Positions 16,153-25,888 are shown, numbered from the stretch's first letter. The stretch is DNA of 64,000 nucleotides from an uncultured bacterium (GCA_905214105.1 CAJMKK010000001.1:186001-250000), one strand, 5' to 3'. Numbers and translations are program-made. Notes: a model not told the origin generated them from the sequence alone.

Positions 16153-16929
16153 CTAGTAGCTCACCTGGCAGGGAATACCGAGGGCGCGCACGCGCGCGGC
16201 AATGGCGTCGAGCACCTCGGGCGCTGCTTTGGCAAGGCCGGCGACTGGTGTCTCGCGCGCGACCGTGTAGATGGTCGCCTCCTGCGGACGAATGCGCTCA
16301 AGCGCCGCGAGCCAGGGGGCAACATACTCCTCGCCGGTATTGTCGATGAGCTTGCCCTGATACTCGCCGGTCAAAAAGATCGTCTGGATAATAACGTGAC
16401 CGTCAAAGCTTGCGAACGTCTCGATCTGGTGTTCGACGTTGTAGGGGCCAACAGGCTGGTCGAGCAGCTGGATAAACGCCGGGTCGACGGTATCGAGCTT
16501 AAGAATGTTGTCGTCGACCATCATGAGCGCGTCGTGCACCTCGGGGCGGTCGGCGCGTGTGCCGTTGGAGAGCACGGCGATCTTGGAGTTTGGGGCAAGC
16601 TCGTCGCGCAGTGCGACGGCGCCGGCGATGGCCCGTGGAAACTCCGGTGCGGCGGTGGGCTCGCCGTTGCCTGCGAAGGTGATTACATCGGGGAGCTCGC
16701 CCTCGGCTGCCATCTCGCGCAGCTTTGCCTCGAGCGCTTCGAGTACCACGGCAGCCGTGTTATACGGCTCATGGCAGGGGCGCTCGGCGTTGAGGCCGTT
16801 CTCGCAGTAGATGCAGTCGAACGTGCAGATTTTGCCGCTGGCCGGCATCATGTTGACGCCGAGCGAGAGACCAAGGCGACGGCTGCGAACGGGCCCAAAG
16901 ATGGGGCTGGCATTCAAAAACGTAGACAT
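16153..16929 (-). CDS. Radical SAM protein
   Basis: 258 residues. The [4Fe-4S] cluster motif CTFDCIYCE (CxxxCxxC) is preceded by RRLGLSLGVNMMP, and the SAM-binding glycine patch FAGNGEPTAAPEF follows, as in COG0731-type radical SAM proteins. The reaction is unknown. The ATG at 16929 lies 9 nt after GAGGAG; another ATG 6 nt upstream lies only 3 nt from that site. A longer N-terminus starting at 17043 would add unrelated sequence and is rejected. Appears monocistronic. Confidence 0.87.
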   Translation of the reverse strand: MSTFLNASPIFGPVRSRRLGLSLGVNMMPASGKICTFDCIYCENGLNAERPCHEPYNTAAVVLEALEAKLREMAAEGELPDVITFAGNGEPTAAPEFPRAIAGAVALRDELAPNSKIAVLSNGTRADRPEVHDALMMVDDNILKLDTVDPAFIQLLDQPVGPYNVEHQIETFASFDGHVIIQTIFLTGEYQGKLIDNTGEEYVAPWLAALERIRPQEATIYTVARETPVAGLAKAAPEVLDAIAARVRALGIPCQVSY

Positions 16930-17154
16930 AGGCATATGCTCCTCAAGACAATTGTGCCTAAGCATAGCATCGGCTCCAAAGCAAGGTGTGGGCTCTTGCT
17001 TTACAAGTTTCGTTTTTTCACGTCGCTCATGATGCCGTGCCATGAAAAGCCTCGGGTCGGGTAAAGTTAATCTGTTAACAAGGTGTAAGGCAATGCGGGT
17101 CTATCCAACCGCACTGACGTGCAACTGGATGAGCATTGATGACGGGGGCACAAC

Positions 17155-17952
17155 ATGGATTTTACGGTCGAGAATGCGGGCACCACGATCGCCTGTCGCG
17201 AATATGTCGGCCCGGATGTGTCGCCTGATGCTCCTGCCTTGGTGTGCGTGCACGGCGCTTGTGTCGACGGCACATTTTTTGACGGTATCGCTTGTGAGCT
17301 CAGCCGCAACTACCGCGTAATTGCCTACGACCGCCGCGGCTGCGGTGGCAGCAGCGATGCGGCAGACGGCAGCTATGATCTTGCCGCTCAGGCCGCCGAC
17401 CTGCAAGCCGTGATCGAACACGTTGGCGCTCCGGCAAATGTGCTTGCGCATAGCGCCGGTACGTTGGTGGCGCTGGAGCTTCTTCGCACCGAACCCCATC
17501 TCGTTGCCCGTGCGATTCTGCATGAGCCGGCTGTGTCGGACAAAGGCGTCGGTATGGGCGCAGCTCCGGTTTTGCTCGATATGATTGCGGCGGGAAAGGT
17601 TTCAAGGGCGCTCCGGCTTTTCTTGGGAGCCCTCGGCGACTTGGACCCCGAGGCTCCTGGAACGACCGAAGCGGAAGCCAAACATGCCCTGCGCAACGGC
17701 CGCAGTTTCATGGCAAACGAATACGGGATTGCTATGACCTGCGTTCCCGATTGGGATAGCGTTCGCGCGTCAAAAACGGTGGCCGCCGTGCTCCTGGGCG
17801 AGCTCTCGATTGGCACATCCCGCGAGGCTGGTACGCGAGCGGCTGCCGAATATCTCGATTGCCCCCTCGTGACAATCCCGGGCGCGCACAACGGCCTGCG
17901 CGATCGCCCGGCAGCGGCTGCCCAGACTGTCCGTAGCATCCTGGAGCTCTAG
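17155..17952 (+). CDS. Alpha/beta hydrolase
   Basis: 265-residue cytoplasmic hydrolase of the alpha/beta fold. The oxyanion region is VCVHGACVDGTFF, the nucleophile elbow is LAHSAGT (Ser about residue 101), and the late His is in IPGAHNGLRDRP. An acid residue probably lies near LLGELSIG. No signal peptide. The substrate cannot be predicted; esterase, lipase-like or C-C hydrolase are all possible. Single gene, with GGGGGC near the ATG as a weak ribosome site. Confidence 0.85.
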   Translation: MDFTVENAGTTIACREYVGPDVSPDAPALVCVHGACVDGTFFDGIACELSRNYRVIAYDRRGCGGSSDAADGSYDLAAQAADLQAVIEHVGAPANVLAHSAGTLVALELLRTEPHLVARAILHEPAVSDKGVGMGAAPVLLDMIAAGKVSRALRLFLGALGDLDPEAPGTTEAEAKHALRNGRSFMANEYGIAMTCVPDWDSVRASKTVAAVLLGELSIGTSREAGTRAAAEYLDCPLVTIPGAHNGLRDRPAAAAQTVRSILEL

Positions 17953-18163
17953 CAGCCGTAAAAATCAAAACAGTCTTCACTCGCAAACGTTTCGGCCGTG
18001 TTAACAAATGTGCTCAAAACCTCACGTCTGCGGCTTCAATCGCGCCGCCTGCCAACTCATAAAAATGTAACAGCATTCACGTGCTTACCTGCATCGGCAA
18101 GGTGTTACCCTTGTAACATTTGGAACCCACCGCTACCATGCGAAACTATCGAAAGGGCCCCAT

Positions 18164-20044
18164 ATGCTCAATAATCACGAGGTCAATCTAACCGACGAGG
18201 AGGCTGCCGCCGAGGTCGCCCGTGTCGCGAAGACCTACCCCGTGGTGCGTTTGCTGTCGGCCGATCAGATTAAGAGTGAGCCTAACTGCCTGCTCGCCGG
18301 TGATCGGTGTCCTTGTCTGCGTCAGTCAAGTCTTGAGGCTTTGGCAGACTCCGATGAGGTGTCGGAGCAACTGCTCAATGATGGCACTGAGTACCGCGCC
18401 CGTCTACGCCCTTTGAAGGTCGAGGGCGAGCCTCACGTCTTGCTGATGGTGCGTCCGATCGATGAGCAAGAGGCCGCAGAAGAGGACCTTGTCTACACCG
18501 ACGTGCTGACGAATGTGCGCAATCGCCGATATTACGAGGAAAAGCTCCGTAGCACCCGCGTGAATGCCGGCGTTGCGGTGATCGACCTTGATGATTTTAG
18601 GGTCTTCAACGATACGTGTGGCCGTCATGCCGGCGACCTTGCGCTCGGTGCTGTGGCGACAGCCATGCGCAGCGGAATCCGTTCGACTGACGAGCTTGTG
18701 CGCTATGGCTGCGACAAGTTTGTGGTTGTCATGCCCAATATTCCCTCCGACGACTTCACCCGTCGCCTGCATCAGGTGTCCGATGCCGTTCGTTCCACGA
18801 TTATTCCGGGCCATGAGTACGTGAGCTTGACGGCATGTGTTGGTGGCGTTCGCATTCATGGCGAGACGGTCGATGAGGGCGTTGGCCGCGCTGCCCAGTT
18901 ACTGAGCCGCGCTAAGGCAAAAGCCGGTACGGTCGTGACCGATGCCGATTCCATCGAGGCCTTCCAAAGCGAAAAGCCTTTGGTGCTTATTGTCGATGAC
19001 TCCGAGATGAACCGAGTCATTCTCAACGAGATGCTCAAGGACGAGTATTGTATCCTCGAGGCCGATAACGGTCGTGCGGCGCTCGACATGGTCGACCGCT
19101 ATGGCGATGAGTTGTCGCTCGTGCTGCTGGACATTATCATGCCGGGCATAAGTGGCTTTGAGGTACTGGCCGATCTGTCGCGCCGATCGGGTATCGACAA
19201 TCTGCCTGTCATCATGATCTCGAGCGAAGATTCCGATGATATGGTTCTGCGCGCGTACGAGCTGGGCGCCTCGGACTATATCAACCGCCCGTTTGACTCC
19301 CGTGTCGTGCGCCGCCGTGTAAGCAACACCATCCGCCTATACGCCAAACAGCGCCGCCTGACGAACCTGCTGTCCCAGCAGTACAACGAGCGCGTCAAGA
19401 ACAGTCGCATGCTCATCGACATCATGGCCGGCGTCATGGAGCTTCGCAACGGCGAGAGCGGCAGACACGTTACGAACATCGAGAAGCTGACCGAGCTGCT
19501 GCTTGGCTGTCTGGTCCAGCGTAGCGGCACGGTCTCCCTCGACAATGAGGAACGCTCTACGATCGCCCTGGCTTCGGCGCTGCACGATATCGGCAAGATG
19601 TCGATTGACGATGCGATCCTCAACAAGCCCGGGCGCCTTACGCCCGAGGAGTTCGAGATCATGAAGACGCATACCACGATCGGCGCCGATATGCTGCTTA
19701 AGCTGGGTAGCCATCACGCCGGCAATGCGCTTATGGAATATGCGTACCAGATTGCGCGTTGGCATCACGAGCGCTGGGACGGCAAGGGTTATCCCGATGG
19801 CCTCAAGGGCGACGATATCCCCATCGCCGCGCAGGTGGTTTCGGTGGCTGACGTGTACGATGCTCTGACGAGTGTGCGTGTGTACAAGGACGCTATCCCG
19901 CACAAGGAGGCGATCCAGATGATCCTGGACGGTAAGTGCGGCACCTTTAACCCGCTGCTGCTCGATTGCCTGCTCGAGGTGCAAGACCAAATTGCCGAGA
20001 CGTTGGCACGCCCCGCCGACGTCGTTGCGTTTCCCACGATTTAG
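18164..20044 (+). CDS. GGDEF-receiver-HD-GYP signalling protein
   Basis: 626 residues. Order: N-terminal region (1-105), a GGDEF domain (about 108-260), a receiver domain (about 271-395, phospho-acceptor Asp323 in LLDIIMPG), and an HD-GYP phosphodiesterase domain (about 410-610; HDIGK at 474-478, GYP near 542-544). The GGDEF signature is degenerate: RYGCDKF (180-186), with Cys for the second Gly and Lys for Glu, so cyclase activity is doubtful. The HD-GYP half looks intact and could break down c-di-GMP. The receiver sits in the middle, an unusual order. An Hpt gene follows by 23 nt, suggesting a phosphorelay. Confidence 0.9.
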   Translation: MLNNHEVNLTDEEAAAEVARVAKTYPVVRLLSADQIKSEPNCLLAGDRCPCLRQSSLEALADSDEVSEQLLNDGTEYRARLRPLKVEGEPHVLLMVRPIDEQEAAEEDLVYTDVLTNVRNRRYYEEKLRSTRVNAGVAVIDLDDFRVFNDTCGRHAGDLALGAVATAMRSGIRSTDELVRYGCDKFVVVMPNIPSDDFTRRLHQVSDAVRSTIIPGHEYVSLTACVGGVRIHGETVDEGVGRAAQLLSRAKAKAGTVVTDADSIEAFQSEKPLVLIVDDSEMNRVILNEMLKDEYCILEADNGRAALDMVDRYGDELSLVLLDIIMPGISGFEVLADLSRRSGIDNLPVIMISSEDSDDMVLRAYELGASDYINRPFDSRVVRRRVSNTIRLYAKQRRLTNLLSQQYNERVKNSRMLIDIMAGVMELRNGESGRHVTNIEKLTELLLGCLVQRSGTVSLDNEERSTIALASALHDIGKMSIDDAILNKPGRLTPEEFEIMKTHTTIGADMLLKLGSHHAGNALMEYAYQIARWHHERWDGKGYPDGLKGDDIPIAAQVVSVADVYDALTSVRVYKDAIPHKEAIQMILDGKCGTFNPLLLDCLLEVQDQIAETLARPADVVAFPTI

Positions 20045-20067
20045 TTTGACCAAAGGAGTTTTAATCC

Positions 20068-20424
20068 ATGATTTCCATGCGTGAGGCGTATGAGAAGATC
20101 GGTGCCAATTATGATGACGCTTGCGCTCGGCTGATGGGCGATGAGATGCTTGCCCGCTTTGCCCTCAAGTTTTTGGATGACGAGAGCATGGGCAAGCTGG
20201 AGGCCGCCATGGCGGCAGGAGACGCCGAAGGTGCGTTTATGGCAGCGCACACGCTCAAGGGCGTGAGCCAGAACCTGGGATTCGATAATCTGTACGAGCC
20301 GGCGGTTGTGGTGACCGAAGCGCTGCGCGGCGCCGATGCCGTTGACGGCGCTCGCGAGGGAATGCATGCGCTGCAGCAGCAATATGCGGCAACGATGTCG
20401 GCCTTGCGCGAGGCGGCCGAGTAA
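20068..20424 (+). CDS. Histidine phosphotransfer (Hpt) protein
   Basis: 118-residue helical protein with the Hpt motif AAHTLKGVSQNLG; the phosphorylated residue should be His61. It lacks kinase or receiver domains, so it serves as a shuttle. AAAGGAG lies 11 nt before the ATG. The gene follows the receiver/HD-GYP gene, the likely partner. No hybrid kinase is visible nearby, so the phosphate donor is elsewhere. Confidence 0.9.
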   Translation: MISMREAYEKIGANYDDACARLMGDEMLARFALKFLDDESMGKLEAAMAAGDAEGAFMAAHTLKGVSQNLGFDNLYEPAVVVTEALRGADAVDGAREGMHALQQQYAATMSALREAAE

Positions 20425-20448
20425 GAGCTCGCGAGCTTTGATGACTAT

Positions 20449-20512
20449 GAGAGTTGATAATCTCCCGTTTTAGGCCCGGTGGCGGCCTCAAAGTGGGAGA
20501 TTGTCCACTCTC
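20449..20512. repeat. Nested palindrome
   Basis: 18-bp arms (20449-20466 and 20495-20512) with two mismatches around an inner stem AGGCC/GGCCT. No T-tract. Lies just after the Hpt gene; its arms match no other element here. Confidence 0.65.
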
Positions 20513-20600
20513 GTTCGATACATGTCCAAAAATCCACGCTCACCCCTTCTGATTAGTGAATGGCCCATGCGCACTGGCGGGGCTTTCCGCATGCAATCCA

Positions 20601-20634
20601 TATCGTTGTTCGATAAACTGTTCGAATAACGATA
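20601..20634. promoter_or_regulatory. Putative HTH operator upstream of DUF2975 gene
   Basis: Inverted repeat TATCGTTGTTCGA (20601-20613) and TCGAATAACGATA (20622-20634), 12 of 13 positions complementary. The half-site AACGATA recurs in the promoter of the ABC exporter at 21673-21679. Confidence 0.6.
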
Positions 20635-20654
20635 GAGTCGATGAGGGTGAGTGT

Positions 20655-21215
20655 ATGTCCAACAGCGTTCAGCGTATGGCCAAGGCGGGCGAAAATATCA
20701 GGAAGCTTGGTTTTTGCATGGCAGCCGTTTTTGCAGGGATGCTCGTCGCTTTTGCCGCGTTGGTTGTTTACGTGATCTGGTATGCGGTTGCAAACGTTGT
20801 TTCTGTCGATTCTTTCGGTGTCGTGACGCTTTTCGATGGCGGGAGCATCGTTATCCCAAGCGGGCTGTGCCTGGCACTCGTCGTGGGTGTTTCGCTTGTC
20901 GTTTTGTGCGGAATCAGCCATAACATCTCTCGGGGCGTCTCGCCCTTTACCAAGGCGCATGTGCGGCTTATCCGTGTTCTCGCGCTTGCCTTTGCTGTTA
21001 ACGCCGCGGTTTCGCTTGTTGGTGCCTATGGATCGGTCAATCTCACCATTGGCGGACTGGAGCTTTACATTGTGCCTCATTCCTTCGTTATTGAGATTTG
21101 CCAAGGCGCTACCTTTGATGCGGGGTCGTTTATCGGCGCAGTTGTCTGTTTGTTTATCTCGGCGATCTGGAGTTATGCCTCGCTGCTCCAAGAGCAGTCT
21201 GACGAGCTTGTGTAG
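20655..21215 (+). CDS. DUF2975 family membrane protein
   Basis: 186 residues with four hydrophobic segments (about 18-42, 68-92, 108-130 and 160-178). The layout matches DUF2975 proteins, which are usually encoded beside a small HTH regulator, as here. Function unknown; a membrane partner of the regulator is a reasonable guess. ATG 20655 is chosen from the domain start and a GAGGGTGA site; an upstream in-frame ATG at 20556 would cross the promoter palindrome. Confidence 0.8.
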   Translation: MSNSVQRMAKAGENIRKLGFCMAAVFAGMLVAFAALVVYVIWYAVANVVSVDSFGVVTLFDGGSIVIPSGLCLALVVGVSLVVLCGISHNISRGVSPFTKAHVRLIRVLALAFAVNAAVSLVGAYGSVNLTIGGLELYIVPHSFVIEICQGATFDAGSFIGAVVCLFISAIWSYASLLQEQSDELV

Positions 21216-21223
21216 GAGGAAAC

Positions 21224-21553
21224 ATGAGCTATCTCATCATCGAGCTTGAGACGCAGCTGCTTAAGACCGGAAAGACCAGTGCTGATCTGATTCGAGCGAC
21301 GGGGCATACTCCGGCTAATATTTCAAAGCTTAGAAACGGAAAGATAAAAGCTATTCGCCTAAAGACGCTCCTCGATATCTGTGATGAGCTTGATTGTCAA
21401 CCGGGAGATATTATTCAGCGCGTGAGCGAGAAAGAGCTTGAGGAGCTTATTGTCGAGCGTGCAAAAAACGTTGTGAGGCAGATGCGGGACGGCGGAGGCA
21501 ACGAGGCGTCGCTTCCGACATCAGTCTTTGCTGTCGATTTGAGCGACGAGTAG
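21224..21553 (+). CDS. Small Cro/C1-type HTH regulator (YozG-like)
   Basis: 109 residues. The HTH is TGKTSADLIRATGHTPANISKLRNGKIKAIRLKTL read in two helices, followed by LLDICDELDCQPGDII, typical of the small regulators paired with DUF2975. A short acidic C-terminal tail follows. AGGAGG lies 5-6 nt before the ATG and 8 nt separate it from the DUF2975 stop, so the two are co-transcribed. A terminator follows. Confidence 0.88.
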   Translation: MSYLIIELETQLLKTGKTSADLIRATGHTPANISKLRNGKIKAIRLKTLLDICDELDCQPGDIIQRVSEKELEELIVERAKNVVRQMRDGGGNEASLPTSVFAVDLSDE

Positions 21554-21589
21554 CTTAAGGCGAACAACTAAAACGAAATATCAGCGTGA

Positions 21590-21622
21590 AGGGACCCGTG
21601 TCTAACACGGGTTCTTTCTTTT
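21590..21622 (+). terminator. Terminator after HTH gene
   Basis: GGACCCGTGT pairs with ACACGGGTTC around CTA, followed by TTTCTTTT. Confidence 0.85.
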
Positions 21623-21630
21623 AGATTATC

Positions 21631-21679
21631 TTGACAAATATGAGTTATCGAAAAACAATAACAACTATGGAAAACGATA
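21631..21679 (+). promoter_or_regulatory. ABC exporter promoter with HTH half-sites
   Basis: A perfect -35 TTGACA (21631-21636) is followed about 17 nt later by AACAAT/ACAATA as a weak -10. TTATCG (21645-21650) and AACGATAA (21673-21680) flank it and match the half-site of the palindrome at 20601-20634, suggesting control by the adjacent HTH protein. Confidence 0.55.
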
Positions 21680-21697
21680 AAGTAAAGAAGGAACGAT

Positions 21698-22458
21698 ATG
21701 AGCGGTTTTGCTATCAAGCGGAACGGGAGGCCAATGAACGCATCAACGATAAGGCTATCAAGGGTGTCAAAGCGCTACGGGAAACGGCGCGTTTTGCATG
21801 ACGTTTCCTTCGAGGTGGATCAGTCTGAGCTTTGCGCCTTGTTGGTGCAAACGGGGCGGGCAAAAGCACGCTTATTAAAATAGTGCTGGGCCTCTGTGAG
21901 CCATCGTCGGGGAGCGTGGAGCTCTTTGGAGGCAAGTCGAAAAAAGAGCTGAGCCTGATGCGGACGCGTGTCGGCTATGTGCCAGATTCTTGCGGAGCAT
22001 ACCAATCTCTCAGTGCGGCTGAGAATCTTCGGATCCGATGTGCGGAATGGGGGCTCGATGAGAAACGTGAGATTCCTCGCGTCTTGGGCCTGGTCGGGCT
22101 GGACGTCGATGAGAAAAAGAGCGTGAGCAGTTTTTCTCTGGGAATGAAACGGCGACTGGATATAGCTACGGCTTTATTGGGCGACACCGACGTACTAATT
22201 TTCGATGAGCCGGCAAATGGATTGGATCCGTTGGGCATCGAGAGTATATGGGCCCTTATCGGTCGATTGAATCGGGAGCAGGGCAAAACCATGCTTATCT
22301 CTAGCCACGACTTGGATGAGCTGGCATCGGTTGCAACAAGCTGCCTGTTTCTTCATGACGGTGAACTGCTAAAAAAGGAATCGATGGACGTCATAAGGGA
22401 TGAGGCGCCATCCCTAAAAGAGTATTACAGGCGCTTGATGAAGGCGGTCTCGCTATGA
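21698..22458 (+). pseudogene. ABC exporter ATP-binding protein, frameshifted
   Basis: Two frames together make one ATPase. The first (21698-21883) encodes IRLSRVSKRYGKRRVLHDVSF and then loses frame at Walker A. The second continues with GANGAGKSTLIK, SFSLGMKRRLDIA (signature), LIFDEPANGLDP (Walker B) and LISSHDLDE. Restoring one missing base near 21839-21842 rejoins them. There is no slippery heptamer, so a programmed shift is unlikely; a true deletion or a sequence error fits. Two permease genes follow in the same operon (ATGA overlap with the next gene), so the loss would inactivate the whole exporter. Confidence 0.85.
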
Positions 22459-23279
22459 AGCGGGCGATCCATCCCATAAAGGCAGATATGATGCGTTGGC
22501 ACAGGATATTTCCGGCGAAGTTTGGTCTTGCGCTTATGTTGGCGTTCGGCCTTCTCTTCGGCATCTTTCTAAAAAACGGAACAACGTTGCTCGTCTTTGG
22601 CTATGGCGTTTGTGGGGAGGATATTGGTTTCCTCTGGAATGCAATCGATCCTTCTGCGCCTGATGAGTCCCTTGCGCGCAGCGCTTTTGCCGGTACATCC
22701 CTGTTCGTTCCACTCATCGTTTGTTTGGTGCTTTTACAGGAGCATGGCTATAAAGAGGGGCACCGAATTTCTTCGGCAAGAGGTCTCAACCGCTTTTATG
22801 GGGCTCTAGCCCATGCATTTTCGTCTGCTTTAATAATTGGCGCAGCGTATAGCGCGCTTTGCCTCCTTCTTTTTGCAATAGCCATAATACGTGGAGGGCA
22901 TAACTACTCGCACAACATACTAACTGTATTTTTGCCTGCAATGATAGTCAACGCCGTATTGGTGATATCGGTTGCGCTGGAGACGGTGACCATCTATCGG
23001 ATAACGGGCAGCGCTGTATTGAGCGGGGCCGTGGTGATAGTTGGATTTGTCATGAGCTTGACGCTCTACGGAGCCTTCCTTCAGGCACCTATACCATCCT
23101 TGCGATGGATCTTCTTCCTTCCGGGGCCGTACCTTGGAGTCGGATGTGCCCTTGGGTATAGCGATATGGGGCAGCTGACGCTTCTGGGATATGGCGTGGC
23201 AGCCAGCTGTCTATCGGTATTGATTTACGCTCTCTTGAGCTTTCGCGCTGGGGGTGTGCTCAATGGCTCGTCAGATTAA
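22455..23279 (+). CDS. ABC exporter permease subunit 1
   Basis: 274 residues with six hydrophobic segments and no enzymatic motif. It begins MKRAIHPIKADMMRWHRIFPAK, typical of ABC-2 type permeases of the lantibiotic-immunity kind. ATGA overlap with the ATPase gene and overlap with the next permease gene indicate one operon. Codon use is more AT-rich than in the flanking metabolic genes. Substrate unknown. Confidence 0.78.
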   Translation: MKRAIHPIKADMMRWHRIFPAKFGLALMLAFGLLFGIFLKNGTTLLVFGYGVCGEDIGFLWNAIDPSAPDESLARSAFAGTSLFVPLIVCLVLLQEHGYKEGHRISSARGLNRFYGALAHAFSSALIIGAAYSALCLLLFAIAIIRGGHNYSHNILTVFLPAMIVNAVLVISVALETVTIYRITGSAVLSGAVVIVGFVMSLTLYGAFLQAPIPSLRWIFFLPGPYLGVGCALGYSDMGQLTLLGYGVAASCLSVLIYALLSFRAGGVLNGSSD

Positions 23280-24081
23280 AAGACTTCTCCAGTCAGAATT
23301 GAAGCATGTGAGCAAATGGGCGTACGCCTTAATCCTGGTAATTTATGCGTACATGGTGATATTGCAGCTTAATTCTTTCCCGATGTGGTTCTGTAGCCTC
23401 CGTGAGAACAGTTTCTTGGGTTTTTTCCCAGACCCGACGCTTCGGCTATCGGCGGAGGATGTCCTTCTATTTGGCAATGCAGAGGTTTTTCGCGGTCTGC
23501 TGTTCAACGTAGCCCCGTTGGCCCATGCATTGTTCTTTCCGTTCATCGCGGCTTGCATTGTGCCGCGCTTTGTCAGTTCGGGCTTTGTCGAGGAACCGTG
23601 GGGGTTGTCGGAGGCTCGGGGAGGGAAGCGTGTGTGCGCTATCGTTGCGCGAGTGGTGCTATCTTCTTTTGCCCTTTTGGGCGCGTTTGTCCTGTCGAGT
23701 GTCGTTTTGTACTGTCTTAACTGCGCAATCGTTTCGGATGCTCAGCAGTATTTCAACCTGCATGTATTTTGCTATCGACTTGTTCTTGCTGCCGCTGCCT
23801 GCCTTGCATACGTGGTTTCTTGCGTAATCGTTGTTTCCTATTTTGGGTCCGGCTTCGGTCCGATTGGCATGCTGTTGCTTGTCAACGTCGTAGCGATCTA
23901 CATACAGATCGGGGCCAATTCCATGCTTCCGCTTCCAGCCTCGATGCTCATGTGGATTTGCGGCGTGACCCCGTTGGGGAATGGTCAATGCATCTCGATT
24001 TTAATTGACTGCCTCATAAACGTAGCAAGCGTTTTTATCATTTGCTTTACTGTCGACCGATTGCGGTCGAGATTTCTCTGA
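23263..24081 (+). CDS. ABC exporter permease subunit 2
   Basis: 272 residues with about six hydrophobic segments and many aromatic and Cys residues. It overlaps the preceding permease gene by 17 nt. ATG 23263 is preferred, with GGGGGTG upstream; GTG 23254 is the alternative. It likely forms the heterodimeric membrane part with the preceding protein. Weak similarity only; assignment rests on context and topology. Confidence 0.72.
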   Translation: MARQIKRLLQSELKHVSKWAYALILVIYAYMVILQLNSFPMWFCSLRENSFLGFFPDPTLRLSAEDVLLFGNAEVFRGLLFNVAPLAHALFFPFIAACIVPRFVSSGFVEEPWGLSEARGGKRVCAIVARVVLSSFALLGAFVLSSVVLYCLNCAIVSDAQQYFNLHVFCYRLVLAAAACLAYVVSCVIVVSYFGSGFGPIGMLLLVNVVAIYIQIGANSMLPLPASMLMWICGVTPLGNGQCISILIDCLINVASVFIICFTVDRLRSRFL

Positions 24082-24121
24082 TTGTTTGTGAGGGATAATC
24101 ATACCGAGCATATCAAATACA

Positions 24122-24156
24122 GGGGGGCGGGCACCGTAGCTGGTGTCCGCCCCCCC
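24122..24156. terminator. Convergent GC-rich terminator hairpin
   Basis: GGGGGGCGGGCACC (24122-24135) pairs with GGTGTCCGCCCCCC (24142-24155) with one G-T pair. It serves the exporter operon and the opposing hydrolase gene; no long T-tract. Confidence 0.65.
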
Positions 24157-24190
24157 GGCTTAGGAGGCTTTAACCTGAGTGGTTCGCGTG

Positions 24191-25000
24191 CTAGCGGGCC
24201 TGCTTGACCTTGGCTGCCGCCTCGACAAACGACTTCCAGAGGTTAAAGTCGGTTTCGAGCGTCTGCCAGGTGTACTCGGGATGCCATTGCACGCCCAGGC
24301 AGAAGGGTTGGCCTTCGACTTCGATGCACTCGGGCACGCCATCGGTTGCCTTGGCGACCAAGCGCGTGCTTTTACCCAGACGATCGATGCAGCAGTGGTG
24401 TGCGGAGTTGGTCTGGATAAGCCTGTGCCCGCCAAGCGCGCGCTCCAGCAACGAGCCCGGCACGACCTCGACGGGATGCACGGGGTCGTTGAGCACGTGG
24501 GTATGGCGCCACTGCGTGCGGCCCTCGCGCGCGCCCAGGCTTGGCACGTCCATGCACAGGGTGCCGCCGGTGGCGACATTGAGCAACTGCGTGCCGCGGC
24601 AGGTGGTAAAGAGCGGCTTTTTGGCGCGGAGCACCTCGCCGACCAGCTTAAACTCAAAGCTATCGCGGATCTCGCAGCAGAGGGTGGGGTCGTAGGGTCG
24701 ATCATCGCCCCAACGTTTGGGATTGACATCGGGGCCGCCGGGAATGGCGATGCCGTCGGCGATATCGACGTAATGACGGATGACCTCAATGTCCTCGGTG
24801 ATGGACATCTGCAGCGGCAGGCCGCCGGCGGCAAGGATGGCATCGACAAAGACGCTCGCAATCTCCTCGTTGGGGGAGAGCGTCTCGCTCAAATAGGGTT
24901 TCGCTTCTTCCCAGCGTGGTGCGACCAGGATGAGCGGACGGTCGGCGGGATCGACGTCGACGTGCGGAGTGTAGGACGATGAGGTGCGGGTTCCGATCAT
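24191..25000 (-). CDS. Gamma-glutamyl-GABA hydrolase-like class I glutamine amidotransferase
   Basis: 269 residues of the peptidase C26/PuuD-type family that hydrolyses gamma-glutamyl amides. Visible: IPGGPDVNPKRWGDD, the nucleophile Cys in TTCRGTQLLNV, TNSAHHC, and the catalytic HPE in GVQWHPEYTW. It lies 87 nt downstream of the amino-acid ABC importer on the same strand, so it may be the last gene of that operon, releasing glutamate or acting on imported gamma-glutamyl compounds. The ribosome site before the ATG is weak. Confidence 0.87.
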   Translation of the reverse strand: MIGTRTSSSYTPHVDVDPADRPLILVAPRWEEAKPYLSETLSPNEEIASVFVDAILAAGGLPLQMSITEDIEVIRHYVDIADGIAIPGGPDVNPKRWGDDRPYDPTLCCEIRDSFEFKLVGEVLRAKKPLFTTCRGTQLLNVATGGTLCMDVPSLGAREGRTQWRHTHVLNDPVHPVEVVPGSLLERALGGHRLIQTNSAHHCCIDRLGKSTRLVAKATDGVPECIEVEGQPFCLGVQWHPEYTWQTLETDFNLWKSFVEAAAKVKQAR

Positions 25001-25087
25001 GGGCGTAGCTTTCGAATCCGGGTGGACATGGCACAGGGGTGGCGCGGAGCAAACGTTACTGATGAATTTGCCCGCGTGGCAATTGGG

Positions 25088-25852
<765 letters not shown>

Positions 25853-25888
25853 GGTGCTCGGCTCCTTATGACTAGAAATGGTAAAGCG

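Noticed and set aside
18040..18163. c-di-GMP or other riboswitch before the GGDEF/HD-GYP gene
   Set aside because: None of the conserved GGCAAACC-type bases are present; only two TGTAACA-like blocks were seen.
21826..21845. Programmed -1 frameshift in the ABC ATPase gene
   Set aside because: No slippery heptamer or downstream pseudoknot candidate at the junction; a simple deletion explains it.
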